Assembly (NCBI RefSeq): GCF_030580935.1
Contig: NZ_JAUQOM010000011.1
Location: 1-64,000, forward strand
Source: Sphingobium cyanobacteriorum
GTDB taxonomy: Bacteria; Pseudomonadota; Alphaproteobacteria; Sphingomonadales; Sphingomonadaceae
Direction: 5' to 3'
DNA length: 64,000 bases
In this document: piece by piece, positions 1-11,195 of the stretch
How the letters are laid out: the number at the start of each line of letters is the position of its first letter
How positions within the stretch are numbered: the stretch's first letter is position 1
Notes under the pieces: generated by a model
Databases searched by the model: none
Told to the model about the DNA's origin: nothing
The model's input: the letters and a program-made list of their open reading frames with translations, nothing else
Translations under genes and position numbers: made by a program

Positions 1-548
1 GCTCATTTCCAGGAGCCATTCCTGCACAATATAGTCTTGTGGAATATATTGAGACATATAGACAACCCTCCGAGCAAGCTCGAAAGGCTCCAATAAGGAA
101 CGGCCTGAATTTAACCGATCACATGACGCCTGAAAGCCGCCACAGACCAGAGCCGCCGCCCACATGTCCCTTCATCAATCAACAATGTCAAAGAACCGAC
201 AACTTTAGAGGGACAACCAGCCTTCCCTGAAACTGCTTCCAGGGGAGTGTGTCCCGTCTATGTTGGCGACCGTTCCAGGCGCTCCCTGCTGGCAGCGCCC
301 CGTCCGGTGAACAGCCCTCTAGGTAAGCCCTTTGATTCGGTCAAACCCTTTTTTGAACTTTCTGTTGCACCGATCGGCGATGGCGCGGGAATGGCATAGA
401 AAAGCCAGTTATTTCTGCTGCTTATGTTGATTCCAACCGGAATGGGCGCAAACGGCGATTATCCCCGTGCACCCATCCCTTGCCGCTTCATCCTTTCCTC
501 TCGCCGAATCAAACTACTGAAAGGATAGGGGAAATCGTCCTGCCACAC
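1..548. other. Intergenic leading region without a recognisable gene
   Basis: The first 250 bases are less GC-rich than the rest of the window and hold only short, unconvincing reading frames. No tRNA, rRNA, transposase or clear terminator was seen. The lower GC suggests either an upstream regulatory region for a gene off the left edge or a small insertion scar. The aldo/keto reductase gene on the minus strand ends at 549, so this stretch is also its 3' flank. Confidence 0.5.
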
Positions 549-2730
<2,182 letters not shown>

Positions 2731-2925
2731 GACGATCCTCTCCAATTCACAAGCAATTGGCCGGATCATGCGTCGGGCATCAGCGGATCGCCATGGCCGG
2801 ATCAGCCAATGACTTGGACGATAGAACCACCATGCATCACAATATAATCGCCAGCAACCTACCAAACAGGCGGTTATGTCCGATATCCGGCCTTGAGCGG
2901 GATGGACGATCCGCTGCGCGATCCT
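2731..2925. promoter_or_regulatory. pobA upstream region with repeated GGCCGGATCA
   Basis: This 195-base gap lies upstream of pobA, which is transcribed leftward. GGCCGGATCA occurs twice in the same orientation, at 2759-2768 and 2795-2804, and the second copy sits in a small dyad, TGGC-N7-GCCA. Repeats just upstream of a catabolic gene fit an activator or repressor site, possibly for the AraC-type regulator at 12.5 kb. No binding data are implied. Confidence 0.35.
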
Positions 2926-5328
2926 TCAGGCTGCCGGCAATGTCACCACGCTGTCCGGTGCGTCGCGCAGGCGCAGATAGAGCGTCCCGTCCCGTGGCGC
3001 CGGTATGGTCAGGGCCGATCCGGTATAGCCATGCGCCACCTGCACCGCCTGATCCAGTGTCGGCGTCGTTCCCACAGCGTCGATCAGGAACAGGTCGCGG
3101 CCCTTGATCATGCACCCTTGCGCCTTGCCTTCGCAGGCGACCGCATCGATCTGCGGCAAGCGCGCCAGCGTCACCAGCGGCTGCCAGTCGCTCGCCGCGC
3201 CGACACGCAGCAGGCGGAAACGCAGCGGCCCGAACAAGGACGGCGCCATCACCTTTGGGTCCAGTCGCGCCACCATCACCTGCGGCCCTTCCAGCCGCAG
3301 GCCATTGGCGGCGGTCAGCCGGATCGCCGCGCCATCATCGGCCGGGGCGACCTCGATCACATCAGTCCCCTCCAGCGTCGTGCCCGCGCCCGCCCGGATC
3401 GAAAAGACGATCTGGCCATTGTCCGGCAGCAGATTATTCCCGTTCAGCACCAGCATCTTGCCGTTGGCGGGCGAGGGACCGGGACTGATATCCTTGCTCA
3501 GCAATCCGACCTGGGGCCGGGGCGGGGCCACGGTCACGTCCAGGCCAACCTTGCGCCCGTCGCGCAGCCGGACCCGCGCGGTCGCTTCGCGCCCCTGCGT
3601 CATCGCGGCGCCATCGCCCTGCGCCACCAGCCGCAGCCGGTCGACCGCGCCCTCCCGCGTCAGGCCATCGGGTCGCAGCAGCAGCCCGGCCACCTCCACG
3701 CTCTCCACCTGGTCCAGCCGCTGGCCAGAAAGCAGCGCCATCCTGTCCCCGGCATGAATCTGCAATCCGTCGAGCCGGCTCGCCTGCGCATAGCTGCGCA
3801 AGGGGATCGTCATGGGCTGCGGCACGCCCTGATAGCTGATCTCGATATTGAGCATCCCCGCCTTGCGATCGGCGAGCGGCAAGGTCAGCGCCAGCCCGTC
3901 CTGCCCCTCCACCGTCCATTGCACCGGCGCTGGCGCGCCATCGCCCTGGCGCACCGTCACACGCTCGACACAGGCGGGCGTGCCGCCCTTCAACCGCACG
4001 ACATTGTCGCGTCCGACCACCAGGGCCGTGGCGTCGCCATCGACCTGCCAGCTTCTGTCGTCGGGCAATTGCAGGGTGAAATCCGGTCCCTCGAACCGAT
4101 CGAAACCCCAATGGCCATAAAGATGCCCCTGCGCCGTCCCCCTGAACCCGGCCGGCCATGCCGTCGCGCCCGCCAGCACATAGCCGCCCCGGTCGGCGCG
4201 GGCCTCCACCGGCCATTCCACCGTCTCGCCCGATGCGGATTGCACCGCCAGCGTCATCGATCGGGCGTAGCTGGTGGAATAGATCAGCGGCGCGCCCTCG
4301 ACCGGCAGCACCGCGCCCGGCCGCACCACGCAGATCGGACCGCGCGCCCCGCTGCGCAGCCGGGGCGGACTGTCCGCCTCGATCGCGGGCATCGATACGA
4401 CCATCACCGATTTGGGCTTCTGAAAGGACGGCGCGCTGTTCAGCAGCAGGCCGATGCCATCGCCCTTGCGCACGCTCAGCGTCGGCAGATAGCCGAATTC
4501 AGGATTGCTGAACGCGCCGAAAATCCTGGCCACGTCGCGCACCACCGCAATATAGGCGCTGTAATAGCCATAGCCCGCCTCGCGCGTGGCGCTCAGTTGC
4601 AGCGCCAGGTCGGTCGGCGCGCCGGTCAGCGTCTCCGCCATCGAACTGGTGTGCACATCCGACAACAGCAACGAATCCCGGTTTTCAAGCAGGCAGGATG
4701 CCTGCATCTCGATCACCTTGGACAGGCATTCCTCGTTCAGCTTCATCGACAGGCTGCGCGCCAGTACCGGCGCCAGCGTGCGGAGATATTCAGGGTGGCT
4801 GTTCTCCTGAGCGCGGATCGCGCCCATGAAGGCGTCCAGCCGCGACCGGTCGAGCGACGCCTGGTTCAAATCCTGCGTCGCCCGCACGAACTCACCCGGC
4901 TTGCCGCGCACCGCACCGGACAGCGCGCCTTCCGCGCCGCCGGTATCGGGAACAAGGAACAGCACCATCTGCCGCGCGCCCCTGGGCACCGTCAGGTCCA
5001 GCGCCTTGCCCTTCTTCTTCCAGGTTTCGGCAAAGCTGACCCAGTCCCTGGGCGGCGGATTGGTCGCCCCGCGCAGAAAGGCGGACACCAGAATGAAATG
5101 CGCGCCCTGATCACCCTGCAAATCGGCCTCGACCGTCAGCCTGTCCCCTTCGGACAGGCTGGGCACCTGCGCGATCGGCAGGCTTTGCGCGCCGCGCGTC
5201 ACACGGACCTTCAGGGATGGACCGGCCAGTTCAAAGGGCGCCGGGTCCGCGGCCATCAGCGGCGCGCTGGCCAGCAACCCGGCGACACAGCCACCAAAAA
5301 CCATCATCCTGTTGATCAACAAGCGCAT
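2926..5328 (-). CDS. Large exported protein of unknown function
   Basis: About 800 residues with a start at 5328 that gives a typical Sec signal peptide: basic n-region, hydrophobic core, cleavage near LMAADP around residue 28. I do not recognise the family. The mature protein has an N-terminal region with charged alpha-helical stretches and several cysteines (roughly residues 150-250). The rest is Gly/Val/Asp-rich and looks like repeated beta-sandwich modules. No enzyme motif, lipobox or C-terminal anchor was found, so a periplasmic or secreted location is inferred. It lies between pobA and the ferC-like regulator on the same strand as both. Other upstream ATGs (frame opens at 5409) would destroy the signal peptide. 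Confidence 0.75.
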   Translation of the reverse strand: MRLLINRMMVFGGCVAGLLASAPLMAADPAPFELAGPSLKVRVTRGAQSLPIAQVPSLSEGDRLTVEADLQGDQGAHFILVSAFLRGATNPPPRDWVSFAETWKKKGKALDLTVPRGARQMVLFLVPDTGGAEGALSGAVRGKPGEFVRATQDLNQASLDRSRLDAFMGAIRAQENSHPEYLRTLAPVLARSLSMKLNEECLSKVIEMQASCLLENRDSLLLSDVHTSSMAETLTGAPTDLALQLSATREAGYGYYSAYIAVVRDVARIFGAFSNPEFGYLPTLSVRKGDGIGLLLNSAPSFQKPKSVMVVSMPAIEADSPPRLRSGARGPICVVRPGAVLPVEGAPLIYSTSYARSMTLAVQSASGETVEWPVEARADRGGYVLAGATAWPAGFRGTAQGHLYGHWGFDRFEGPDFTLQLPDDRSWQVDGDATALVVGRDNVVRLKGGTPACVERVTVRQGDGAPAPVQWTVEGQDGLALTLPLADRKAGMLNIEISYQGVPQPMTIPLRSYAQASRLDGLQIHAGDRMALLSGQRLDQVESVEVAGLLLRPDGLTREGAVDRLRLVAQGDGAAMTQGREATARVRLRDGRKVGLDVTVAPPRPQVGLLSKDISPGPSPANGKMLVLNGNNLLPDNGQIVFSIRAGAGTTLEGTDVIEVAPADDGAAIRLTAANGLRLEGPQVMVARLDPKVMAPSLFGPLRFRLLRVGAASDWQPLVTLARLPQIDAVACEGKAQGCMIKGRDLFLIDAVGTTPTLDQAVQVAHGYTGSALTIPAPRDGTLYLRLRDAPDSVVTLPAA

Positions 5329-5448
5329 AATCCTGTCATCCGGCAGTAGGTGCCCCTCGCCTCCCCCTCTCCCACATCGCCTCCGGCAAGCCAAGCGGAA
5401 CGGATGCAACGGGATGGACCGTGGCGGTTCGCCGCCGGGCCGCCGGTA

Positions 5449-5922
5449 TCAGTCCGCGCGCCCATCCCCGGCCTCGGCAATCAGGCGCAGGGCGCTGCGC
5501 AGGGCGCTGCGCAGGGCTGCCCCATCCTGCCCTGCCAGCAACCCTTCGAACCGCGCTTCATTGGCCGCCATGATTGCATCCACCCGTGCGCGGGCCGCTT
5601 CCCCCGCCCCCGTCAACGACAGCGCCAGCGAACGCCCGTCCACCGGCGATTTTTCCAGCAACCCCTTGCTGGCCAGTGCCGCTATCAACGGCACCATATT
5701 GGCGCGCTTGATCCCCAGCATCCGGCCCAGGTCGCTCTGGATGCAGCCAGGATTGGCGCCCACCAGGGTCAGGATCGTGCCTTCGACCGGCCGCAGCCCG
5801 ATTTCCGCCAGCGCCTCTCCCAGACGGGCCATCACCACCGCCGATGCGCGCCGGAGCATATAGCCCAGATGGGACGCGACCGGGTCGCGCAGGCGATCTT
5901 CAGGGGTTTCGGGCTGATCCAT
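5449..5922 (-). CDS. ferC: MarR-family regulator, FerC-like
   Basis: A 157-residue winged-helix MarR regulator. The recognition helix region reads IQSDLGRMLGIKRANMVPLI and is followed by the wing VDGRSLALSLT. It is divergent from the vanillin dehydrogenase-ferB-ferA operon, with only about 70 bases between. In Sphingobium SYK-6 the MarR protein FerC represses ferBA and is released by hydroxycinnamoyl-CoA esters. Position and family make the same role likely here. An ATG at 5928 is an alternative start. A run of near-identical ALRSALRSALR codons near the C-terminus is a small internal duplication. Confidence 0.85.
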   Translation of the reverse strand: MDQPETPEDRLRDPVASHLGYMLRRASAVVMARLGEALAEIGLRPVEGTILTLVGANPGCIQSDLGRMLGIKRANMVPLIAALASKGLLEKSPVDGRSLALSLTGAGEAARARVDAIMAANEARFEGLLAGQDGAALRSALRSALRLIAEAGDGRAD

Positions 5923-5937
5923 GACCATCCGAATAAT

Positions 5938-5989
5938 GCTATTGATCATAGCAATCAACGTTGTTATGAATCATAGCAATAAAGAGGAG
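5938..5989. promoter_or_regulatory. Putative FerC operator and divergent promoter
   Basis: The short AT-rich gap between the MarR gene and the vanillin dehydrogenase gene contains an 11-bp direct repeat ATCATAGCAAT (5945-5955 and 5970-5980), a perfect palindrome CAACGTTG between the copies (5956-5963), and an imperfect dyad GCTATTGATCATAGC at 5938-5952. This spacing and symmetry are what a MarR dimer usually contacts when it controls both its own gene and a divergent operon. The Shine-Dalgarno GAGGAG of the rightward gene is at 5984-5989. Confidence 0.6.
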
Positions 5990-5995
5990 TCGGAT

Positions 5996-7447
5996 ATGCC
6001 TGCATCGGAAATTCTCCTGTCCATCGGGGGCACGCCCCGTGCCACGGCCGCCACCTTCGATCGCGCCAATCCCGTGACCGGCGCGCTGGCCACCCGCGCC
6101 GCCGCCGCCAGTGTCGGGGATGCTTTGGCCGCCGTCGATGCCGCCAGCGCCGCTTTCCCGGCCTGGTCCACCCTCGGCCCCAATGCCCGTCGTGCCGCCC
6201 TTATGAAGGCCGCCGACGCGCTGGACGCCAGGGCCGCCGATTTCGTCGACGCGATGATGGCGGAAATCGGCGCGACCGAAGGCTGGGCGCGCTTCAACCT
6301 GATGCTGTCCAGCGCGATGGTGCGTGAAGCCGCCAGCCTCACCACCCAGATCGGTGGCGAGGTCATCCCCTCCGACAAGCCCGGCTGCATTGCCATGGCG
6401 GTGCGCGAACCCGCCGGCGTCGTGCTGTCGATGGCGCCGTGGAACGCGCCGATCATCCTTGCCACCCGCGCCATCGCCGTGCCGCTCGCCTGCGGCAATA
6501 CGGTGGTGCTCAAGGCGTCGGAACAATGCCCGCGCACCCATGGCCTGATCGTGGAGGCGTTCGTGGAGGCGGGGCTGGGCGGCGGCATCGTCAACCTCAT
6601 CACCAACGCACCGCAGGATGCCGCCGATATCGTCGGCGCGATGATCGATCATCGCGCCGTGCGCCGCGTCAACTTCACCGGCTCCACCGCCGTGGGCCGG
6701 ATCATCGCCCAACGCTGCGCGGCCAACCTCAAGCCCGTCCTGCTCGAACTGGGCGGCAAGGCGCCGCTGATCGTGCTGGAGGATGCCGACCTTGACGAAG
6801 CGGTCAAGGCCGCCGCCTTCGGCGCCTTCATGAACCAGGGCCAGATTTGCATGTCGACCGAACGGATCATCCTGGTCGATTCCATCGCCGATGCCTTTGC
6901 GGCCAAGTTCCAGGCGAAGGTCGCCACCATGCCGGTCGGCGACCCGCGCGATGGCAAGACGCCGCTTGGCGCCGTGGTCGACACGAAAACCATCGCCCAT
7001 GTCCGCGCGCTGATCGATGACGCGCTGGCGGCCGGCGCGGTCCAGCTCAACGGTGGCGAAGCCGATGGCGTGTTGATGCCCGCCCATGTCATCGACCGGG
7101 TGACGCCGGACATGAAGCTGTTCCGCGACGAAAGTTTCGGCCCCGTCGTCGGCCTCATCCGCGCGCGCGACGAAGCGCACGCCATCGCGCTCGCCAACGA
7201 CACCGAATATGGCCTGTCCGCCTCGGTTTTCACCCGTGACACCGCCCGCGGGCTGAAAGTCGCGCGCCAGATCCAGTCCGGCATCTGCCATATCAACGGC
7301 CCCACCGTCCATGACGAGGCGCAGATGCCCTTCGGCGGGGTCAAGGCATCGGGCTACGGCAAGTTCGGCGGCAAGGCCGGCATCGACAGCTTCACCGACC
7401 TGCGCTGGATCACGATTGAGACCGAGCCTGGCCATTATCCCATCTGA
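5996..7447 (+). CDS. ligV: Vanillin / 4-hydroxybenzaldehyde dehydrogenase
   Basis: A 483-residue NAD-dependent aldehyde dehydrogenase. The catalytic cysteine is C285 in NQGQICMSTER and the general base is E251 in ELGGKAP; the PWN motif is near 148-150. Sequence style and length match the vanillin/salicylaldehyde dehydrogenase subgroup (SYK-6 LigV is about 480 residues). It is the first gene of the operon with ferB and ferA, whose products release vanillin or 4-hydroxybenzaldehyde, so oxidation to vanillate or 4-hydroxybenzoate is the expected reaction. The start has GAGGAG six bases upstream. The symbol is by analogy. Confidence 0.88.
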   Translation: MPASEILLSIGGTPRATAATFDRANPVTGALATRAAAASVGDALAAVDAASAAFPAWSTLGPNARRAALMKAADALDARAADFVDAMMAEIGATEGWARFNLMLSSAMVREAASLTTQIGGEVIPSDKPGCIAMAVREPAGVVLSMAPWNAPIILATRAIAVPLACGNTVVLKASEQCPRTHGLIVEAFVEAGLGGGIVNLITNAPQDAADIVGAMIDHRAVRRVNFTGSTAVGRIIAQRCAANLKPVLLELGGKAPLIVLEDADLDEAVKAAAFGAFMNQGQICMSTERIILVDSIADAFAAKFQAKVATMPVGDPRDGKTPLGAVVDTKTIAHVRALIDDALAAGAVQLNGGEADGVLMPAHVIDRVTPDMKLFRDESFGPVVGLIRARDEAHAIALANDTEYGLSASVFTRDTARGLKVARQIQSGICHINGPTVHDEAQMPFGGVKASGYGKFGGKAGIDSFTDLRWITIETEPGHYPI

Positions 7448-7479
7448 AACCGCCCTTCATCACGCCCCGGAGATTTTCC

Positions 7480-8340
7480 ATGACCAACATCCTGCATGTC
7501 GACGGCGTCGACCAGACTGAACTCGAAACCGTCGCCTACACCGTCGAAGCCGGCATCGCCTGGGTCAGCTTCAACCGCCCGGACAAGCGCAACTGCATGT
7601 CGCCGCGCCTCAATCGCCAGATGATGCGCGTGCTCGACGCGCTGGAACATCGCGCCGATGTCGGCGTGCTCGTCCTGACCGGCGAAGGCACGGCCTGGTC
7701 GGCGGGCATGGATCTTAAAGAATATTTCCGCGAAACCGAAGCGCAGGGCCTGGCCGGCACGCGCGGCGCGCAGCGCGAAAGCTATGGCTGGTGGCGCCGC
7801 CTGCGCTGGTATCAGAAACCGACCATCGCCATGGTCAATGGCTGGTGCTTTGGCGGCGGATACGGCCCGCTCTTCGCCTGCGACCTCGCCTTCGCGGCGG
7901 AAGAGGCGCAGTTTGGCCTGTCCGAAATCAACTGGGGCATCCTGCCTGGCGGCGGCGCGGCCAAGGTCGCGACCGAACTCACCAATTTCCGCAACGCCAT
8001 GTATCATTCGCTGATGGGGGAGAATGTGGACGGCAGGAAGGCCGCCGAATGGGGCTTCGTCAACGAAGCCTTGCCGCTCGCCCAACTCAAGGACCGCGTA
8101 ACGCAAGTCGCGAACATATTGCTGACCAAGAATCCCGTCGCCCTCAAAGCGACCAAGGACGCCATCCGCCGTGTCCGCGAAATGACCTATGACAATGCCG
8201 AGGATTATCTGATCCGTGCGCAGGAGGCGGCCAACAGCTTCGACAATGAAGGGCGCAAGGAAGGGATCAAGCAGTTCATCGACGACAAGACGTACAAGCC
8301 GGGCCTTGGCGCCTATGACAAGTCCAGGCAGACCGCCTGA
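7480..8340 (+). CDS. ferB: Feruloyl/p-coumaroyl-CoA hydratase-lyase
   Basis: A 286-residue crotonase-fold enzyme that hydrates feruloyl-CoA or p-coumaroyl-CoA and cleaves the product to vanillin or 4-hydroxybenzaldehyde plus acetyl-CoA. The oxyanion-hole segment GWCFGGGYG is at 121-129, and the catalytic glutamate E149 lies in FGLSEINWGILPGG, the signature of hydroxycinnamoyl-CoA hydratase-lyases. It sits 32 bases after the vanillin dehydrogenase gene and precedes ferA, the order expected for a ferulate catabolic operon. Length and motifs agree with SYK-6 FerB and the Pseudomonas Ech/HCHL enzymes. Confidence 0.93.
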   Translation: MTNILHVDGVDQTELETVAYTVEAGIAWVSFNRPDKRNCMSPRLNRQMMRVLDALEHRADVGVLVLTGEGTAWSAGMDLKEYFRETEAQGLAGTRGAQRESYGWWRRLRWYQKPTIAMVNGWCFGGGYGPLFACDLAFAAEEAQFGLSEINWGILPGGGAAKVATELTNFRNAMYHSLMGENVDGRKAAEWGFVNEALPLAQLKDRVTQVANILLTKNPVALKATKDAIRRVREMTYDNAEDYLIRAQEAANSFDNEGRKEGIKQFIDDKTYKPGLGAYDKSRQTA

Positions 8341-8355
8341 TAACTTCTCTTTGGC

Positions 8356-8381
8356 CGGGCCGCTCCACAGGGGGCGGCCCG
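8356..8381 (+). terminator. Hairpin between ferB and ferA
   Basis: CGGGCCGC (8356-8363) pairs with GCGGCCCG (8374-8381) around a 10-base loop, and the stem is followed by a short CCTTTCCC stretch. It sits in the 77-base gap between ferB and ferA. The poor T-tract argues for an attenuator or an mRNA 3'-end stabiliser rather than full termination. Confidence 0.45.
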
Positions 8382-8417
8382 CCTTTCCCATATGACAGTT
8401 TCCCGGAGAGACACGCC

Positions 8418-10559
8418 ATGACGGTCGACATGCTGACCCCGCCCGCCGCCGCCGCCACGTCATCGCTCGACCGGCTGCTGCGGCCGCGATCGGTCGTCAT
8501 CGTCGGCGCGTCGGACAAGCCCGGCGCGCTGGGGGCATCGGTCCTCTCCAACCTCGACCGCAACGGCTTTGCCGGCGACATTCATCTCATCAACCCCAAG
8601 CGGGCGGAGATTGGCGGACGCCCCTGCCTGCCGTCGGTCGACGCCCTGCCCGATGGCGTGGATGTCGCTGTCCTCGCCATCCCGCGCATCGCCGTGCTCG
8701 ACACGATCAGGGCGCTGGCCGCGCGCAGGGTCGGCGCCGCCATCATCTTTTCCGCCGGCTTTGCCGAAGGCGGCGAGGAAGGCCTGGCCCAACAGCGCGA
8801 GATTGGCCGCATCGCGGCGGAATCGGGCATGGTGGTGGAAGGCCCCAACTGTCTTGGCATGACGAATTTCATCGACCGGGTGCCGCTGACCTTCGTGGAA
8901 ACCGACGCAAGGCCGCTCGGCGACCGCGCCGGCATCGGGATCGTGTCGCAGAGCGGCGCGATGGCCTGCGTCTTGGGCACCACCCTTGCCGCCCGCGACC
9001 TGGGCCTGTCCTTTTCCATCTCGACCGGCAACGAAGCCGCCTCCGGGGTCGAGGATTATGTCGACTATCTGCTGGAGGATGGCTCCACACAGGTGATCGC
9101 CATGATCGTGGAGCAATTCCGCAAGCCTGCCCGCTTCCTCGCCGCGGCCCGCCGCGCGCGCCTGCTGGGCAAGACCATCATTCTGCTCCACCCCGGCAAA
9201 TCCAGCGCCGCGCGCGAATCCGCCGCCACCCATACCGGGGCGATGGCGGGCGACTACCAACTCATGCGGGTCAAGGTGGAACGCGCCGGCGTGATCGTCG
9301 CCGAAACGCTGGAGGAACTGGGCGATGTGACGGAAATCGCCCTGCGCTGCCCCGCCATCCCGGCCGGCGGCGTCGCGGTGCTGGGGGAATCCGGCGCGTT
9401 CAAGGCGCTGACCCTTGATCTGTGCGAAAGCCTCGACCTCGACCTGCCGCCCGTGGACGATGCCAGCGCGCCTGCCCTGCGCGCGGCCCTGCCCGACTTC
9501 GTCGGCGTCTCCAACCCGCTCGACATCACGGCGCAGGGGCTGGTCGAACCGGACCTTTATTACCGCACGCTGGCCGCCCTGTTCGGCGACGATCGCTTTG
9601 GCAGCGTGGTCGCCGGCATCATCCAGACCGACCCCGTCACCGTCGGCATCAAATTGCCACCGATCCTGCGCGCGGTCGGTACGCTTGGGCCGACCAAGCC
9701 TGTGATCTTCGCCGGCCTGGATGAAGGCGCGGCGGTGTCGCCCGACTATATGGCGCAGCTTCGCGCCTATGGCATCCCCTATTTCCCCTCGACCGAACGC
9801 GCGCTGCGGGCCTTGAAGCGGCTCAACGACCATGCCCGCCGCGATTTTACCGAAGGCGATGTCAGCCCCCTCCCCGCCCCCGGCCTGCCGGCCGCCGGCG
9901 GCGTCATTCCCGAATATCGCGCCAAGCAGATACTGGCCCCGCTCGGCATCCCCTTCCCCACAGGCGCCTTCTGCGCCACCATCGACGATGCGCTGACCGC
10001 CGCCCAGAGGATTGGCTATCCCGTCGCGCTCAAGGCGCAGTCCGCCAGCCTCAGCCACAAGAGCGACGCCGGCGGCGTCATCCTGAACCTGGGCGATGCG
10101 GACGCCCTGCGCGCCGGGTGGGACCGGCTCCATGCCAATGTCGCCGCCTATGATGCCGGCATCACCCTCGACGGCGCCTTGCTGGAAGGGATGGGCGAAC
10201 GCGGCGTCGAACTCATCATCGGCGCAAAGAATGATCCCGACTGGGGGCCGGTCATCCTGGCTGGCTTTGGCGGCGTTACCGCCGAAATTCACCAGGATGT
10301 GCGCCTGCTCACCCCCGACCTTCCGCTCGACGCGATCATCGCCGAACTGTTCAGGCTCAAGGGCGCGCCGCTGCTGCGCGGTTTCCGCGGATCACCGCCG
10401 CTCGACGTGCCGGCCGCCGCCCGCATCATCGCCACGCTGGGCCGCATCCTGCTGGCCGAACCGACGATCGGAGAGATCGACCTCAATCCCGTCATCCTCT
10501 ATGCCGATGGCGCGGTCGCGCTCGACGCGCTGATGCTGACAACAGCGCGACAGGCGTGA
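8418..10559 (+). CDS. ferA: Feruloyl-CoA synthetase, NDP-forming type
   Basis: A 713-residue acyl-CoA synthetase of the NDP-forming superfamily (acetyl-CoA synthetase alpha+beta fusion). The N-terminal CoA-binding domain shows IVGASDKPGALG near residue 30. A succinyl-CoA ligase-like flavodoxin segment follows, with the phosphohistidine region HTGAMAGDY around residues 273-281. A C-terminal ATP-grasp domain covers about residues 500-710 (GYPVALKAQS, ELIIGAKNDPDWGPV). SYK-6 FerA belongs to this unusual class rather than the AMP-forming ligases, and the operon context with ferB supports ferulate/p-coumarate activation. Confidence 0.9.
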   Translation: MTVDMLTPPAAAATSSLDRLLRPRSVVIVGASDKPGALGASVLSNLDRNGFAGDIHLINPKRAEIGGRPCLPSVDALPDGVDVAVLAIPRIAVLDTIRALAARRVGAAIIFSAGFAEGGEEGLAQQREIGRIAAESGMVVEGPNCLGMTNFIDRVPLTFVETDARPLGDRAGIGIVSQSGAMACVLGTTLAARDLGLSFSISTGNEAASGVEDYVDYLLEDGSTQVIAMIVEQFRKPARFLAAARRARLLGKTIILLHPGKSSAARESAATHTGAMAGDYQLMRVKVERAGVIVAETLEELGDVTEIALRCPAIPAGGVAVLGESGAFKALTLDLCESLDLDLPPVDDASAPALRAALPDFVGVSNPLDITAQGLVEPDLYYRTLAALFGDDRFGSVVAGIIQTDPVTVGIKLPPILRAVGTLGPTKPVIFAGLDEGAAVSPDYMAQLRAYGIPYFPSTERALRALKRLNDHARRDFTEGDVSPLPAPGLPAAGGVIPEYRAKQILAPLGIPFPTGAFCATIDDALTAAQRIGYPVALKAQSASLSHKSDAGGVILNLGDADALRAGWDRLHANVAAYDAGITLDGALLEGMGERGVELIIGAKNDPDWGPVILAGFGGVTAEIHQDVRLLTPDLPLDAIIAELFRLKGAPLLRGFRGSPPLDVPAAARIIATLGRILLAEPTIGEIDLNPVILYADGAVALDALMLTTARQA

Positions 10560-10581
10560 CGCGATGGAGGAGGGACGGACC

Positions 10582-11157
10582 ATGGACGATGCATTGCCCC
10601 GCCGCAGCCTGCTCAAGGCTTTTCCTCCCCTCATGCTGCCTGCACTCGCGCTCGCCGGCGGCACGGACACGCTCCGGGCGGCCGAACCGGATGCCCTCGC
10701 CGTCCCGCCCCTGACGCTCGCGATGCGGCTGCGCATATGGATCGGCCCGCCGCAGGAACTGGGCCTAGTCGATGGCGTGCGCAAGCGCGTCATCCCCATC
10801 ACCGGCGGCAGCGTCACCGGCCCGCGCCTGACCGGCAAGGTGCTGCCCGGCGGCGCGGACTGGCAATCGATCCGGCCGGACGGGACCGCCGACATTCTCG
10901 CCCGCTATGCGTTGCAGGCCGATGACGGCACGATCATCTCGGTCGTCAATCCCGGTTATCGCCACGGCCCCGCCCCTGTCCTTGCCCGCATCGCGGCGGG
11001 CGAAGTCGTGGACCCCGCCCTCTATTATTTCCGCACCACCCCGCGTTTCGAGGTGGCGAGCGACAGCCCCCACGCCTGGCTCGGCCGCACCATCTTCCTC
11101 TGCACCGCCGCCCGCTACAAGGATCATGTCGCGCTCGACATTTTCGCGGTAGGCTGA
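10582..11157 (+). CDS. DUF3237 family protein with Tat-type leader
   Basis: A protein of about 191 residues. The N-terminus has RRSLLK followed by a hydrophobic stretch ending near RAAEP, so export by Tat or Sec is likely. The remainder resembles the DUF3237 beta-barrel family, with conserved ITGGSVTGPRLTGKVLPGGADW and a C-terminal RYKDHVALDIFAVG. Function is unknown for the family. It starts 22 bases after ferA, with a GGAGGAGGG ribosome-binding site, and precedes an aromatic acid transporter, so a periplasmic accessory role in hydroxycinnamate use is possible. ATG 10564 is an alternative start. Confidence 0.7.
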   Translation: MDDALPRRSLLKAFPPLMLPALALAGGTDTLRAAEPDALAVPPLTLAMRLRIWIGPPQELGLVDGVRKRVIPITGGSVTGPRLTGKVLPGGADWQSIRPDGTADILARYALQADDGTIISVVNPGYRHGPAPVLARIAAGEVVDPALYYFRTTPRFEVASDSPHAWLGRTIFLCTAARYKDHVALDIFAVG

Positions 11158-11195
11158 CCCCCATATGAAAACGACATGACAGGACAGGATCGAGG

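Noticed and set aside
39..230. 63-codon frame at the left edge
   Set aside because: No similarity, no ribosome-binding site; unlikely to be a gene.
2893..5349. 818-codon rightward frame opposite the large exported protein
   Set aside because: Composition is typical antisense shadow in high-GC DNA; the leftward frame has a clear signal peptide.
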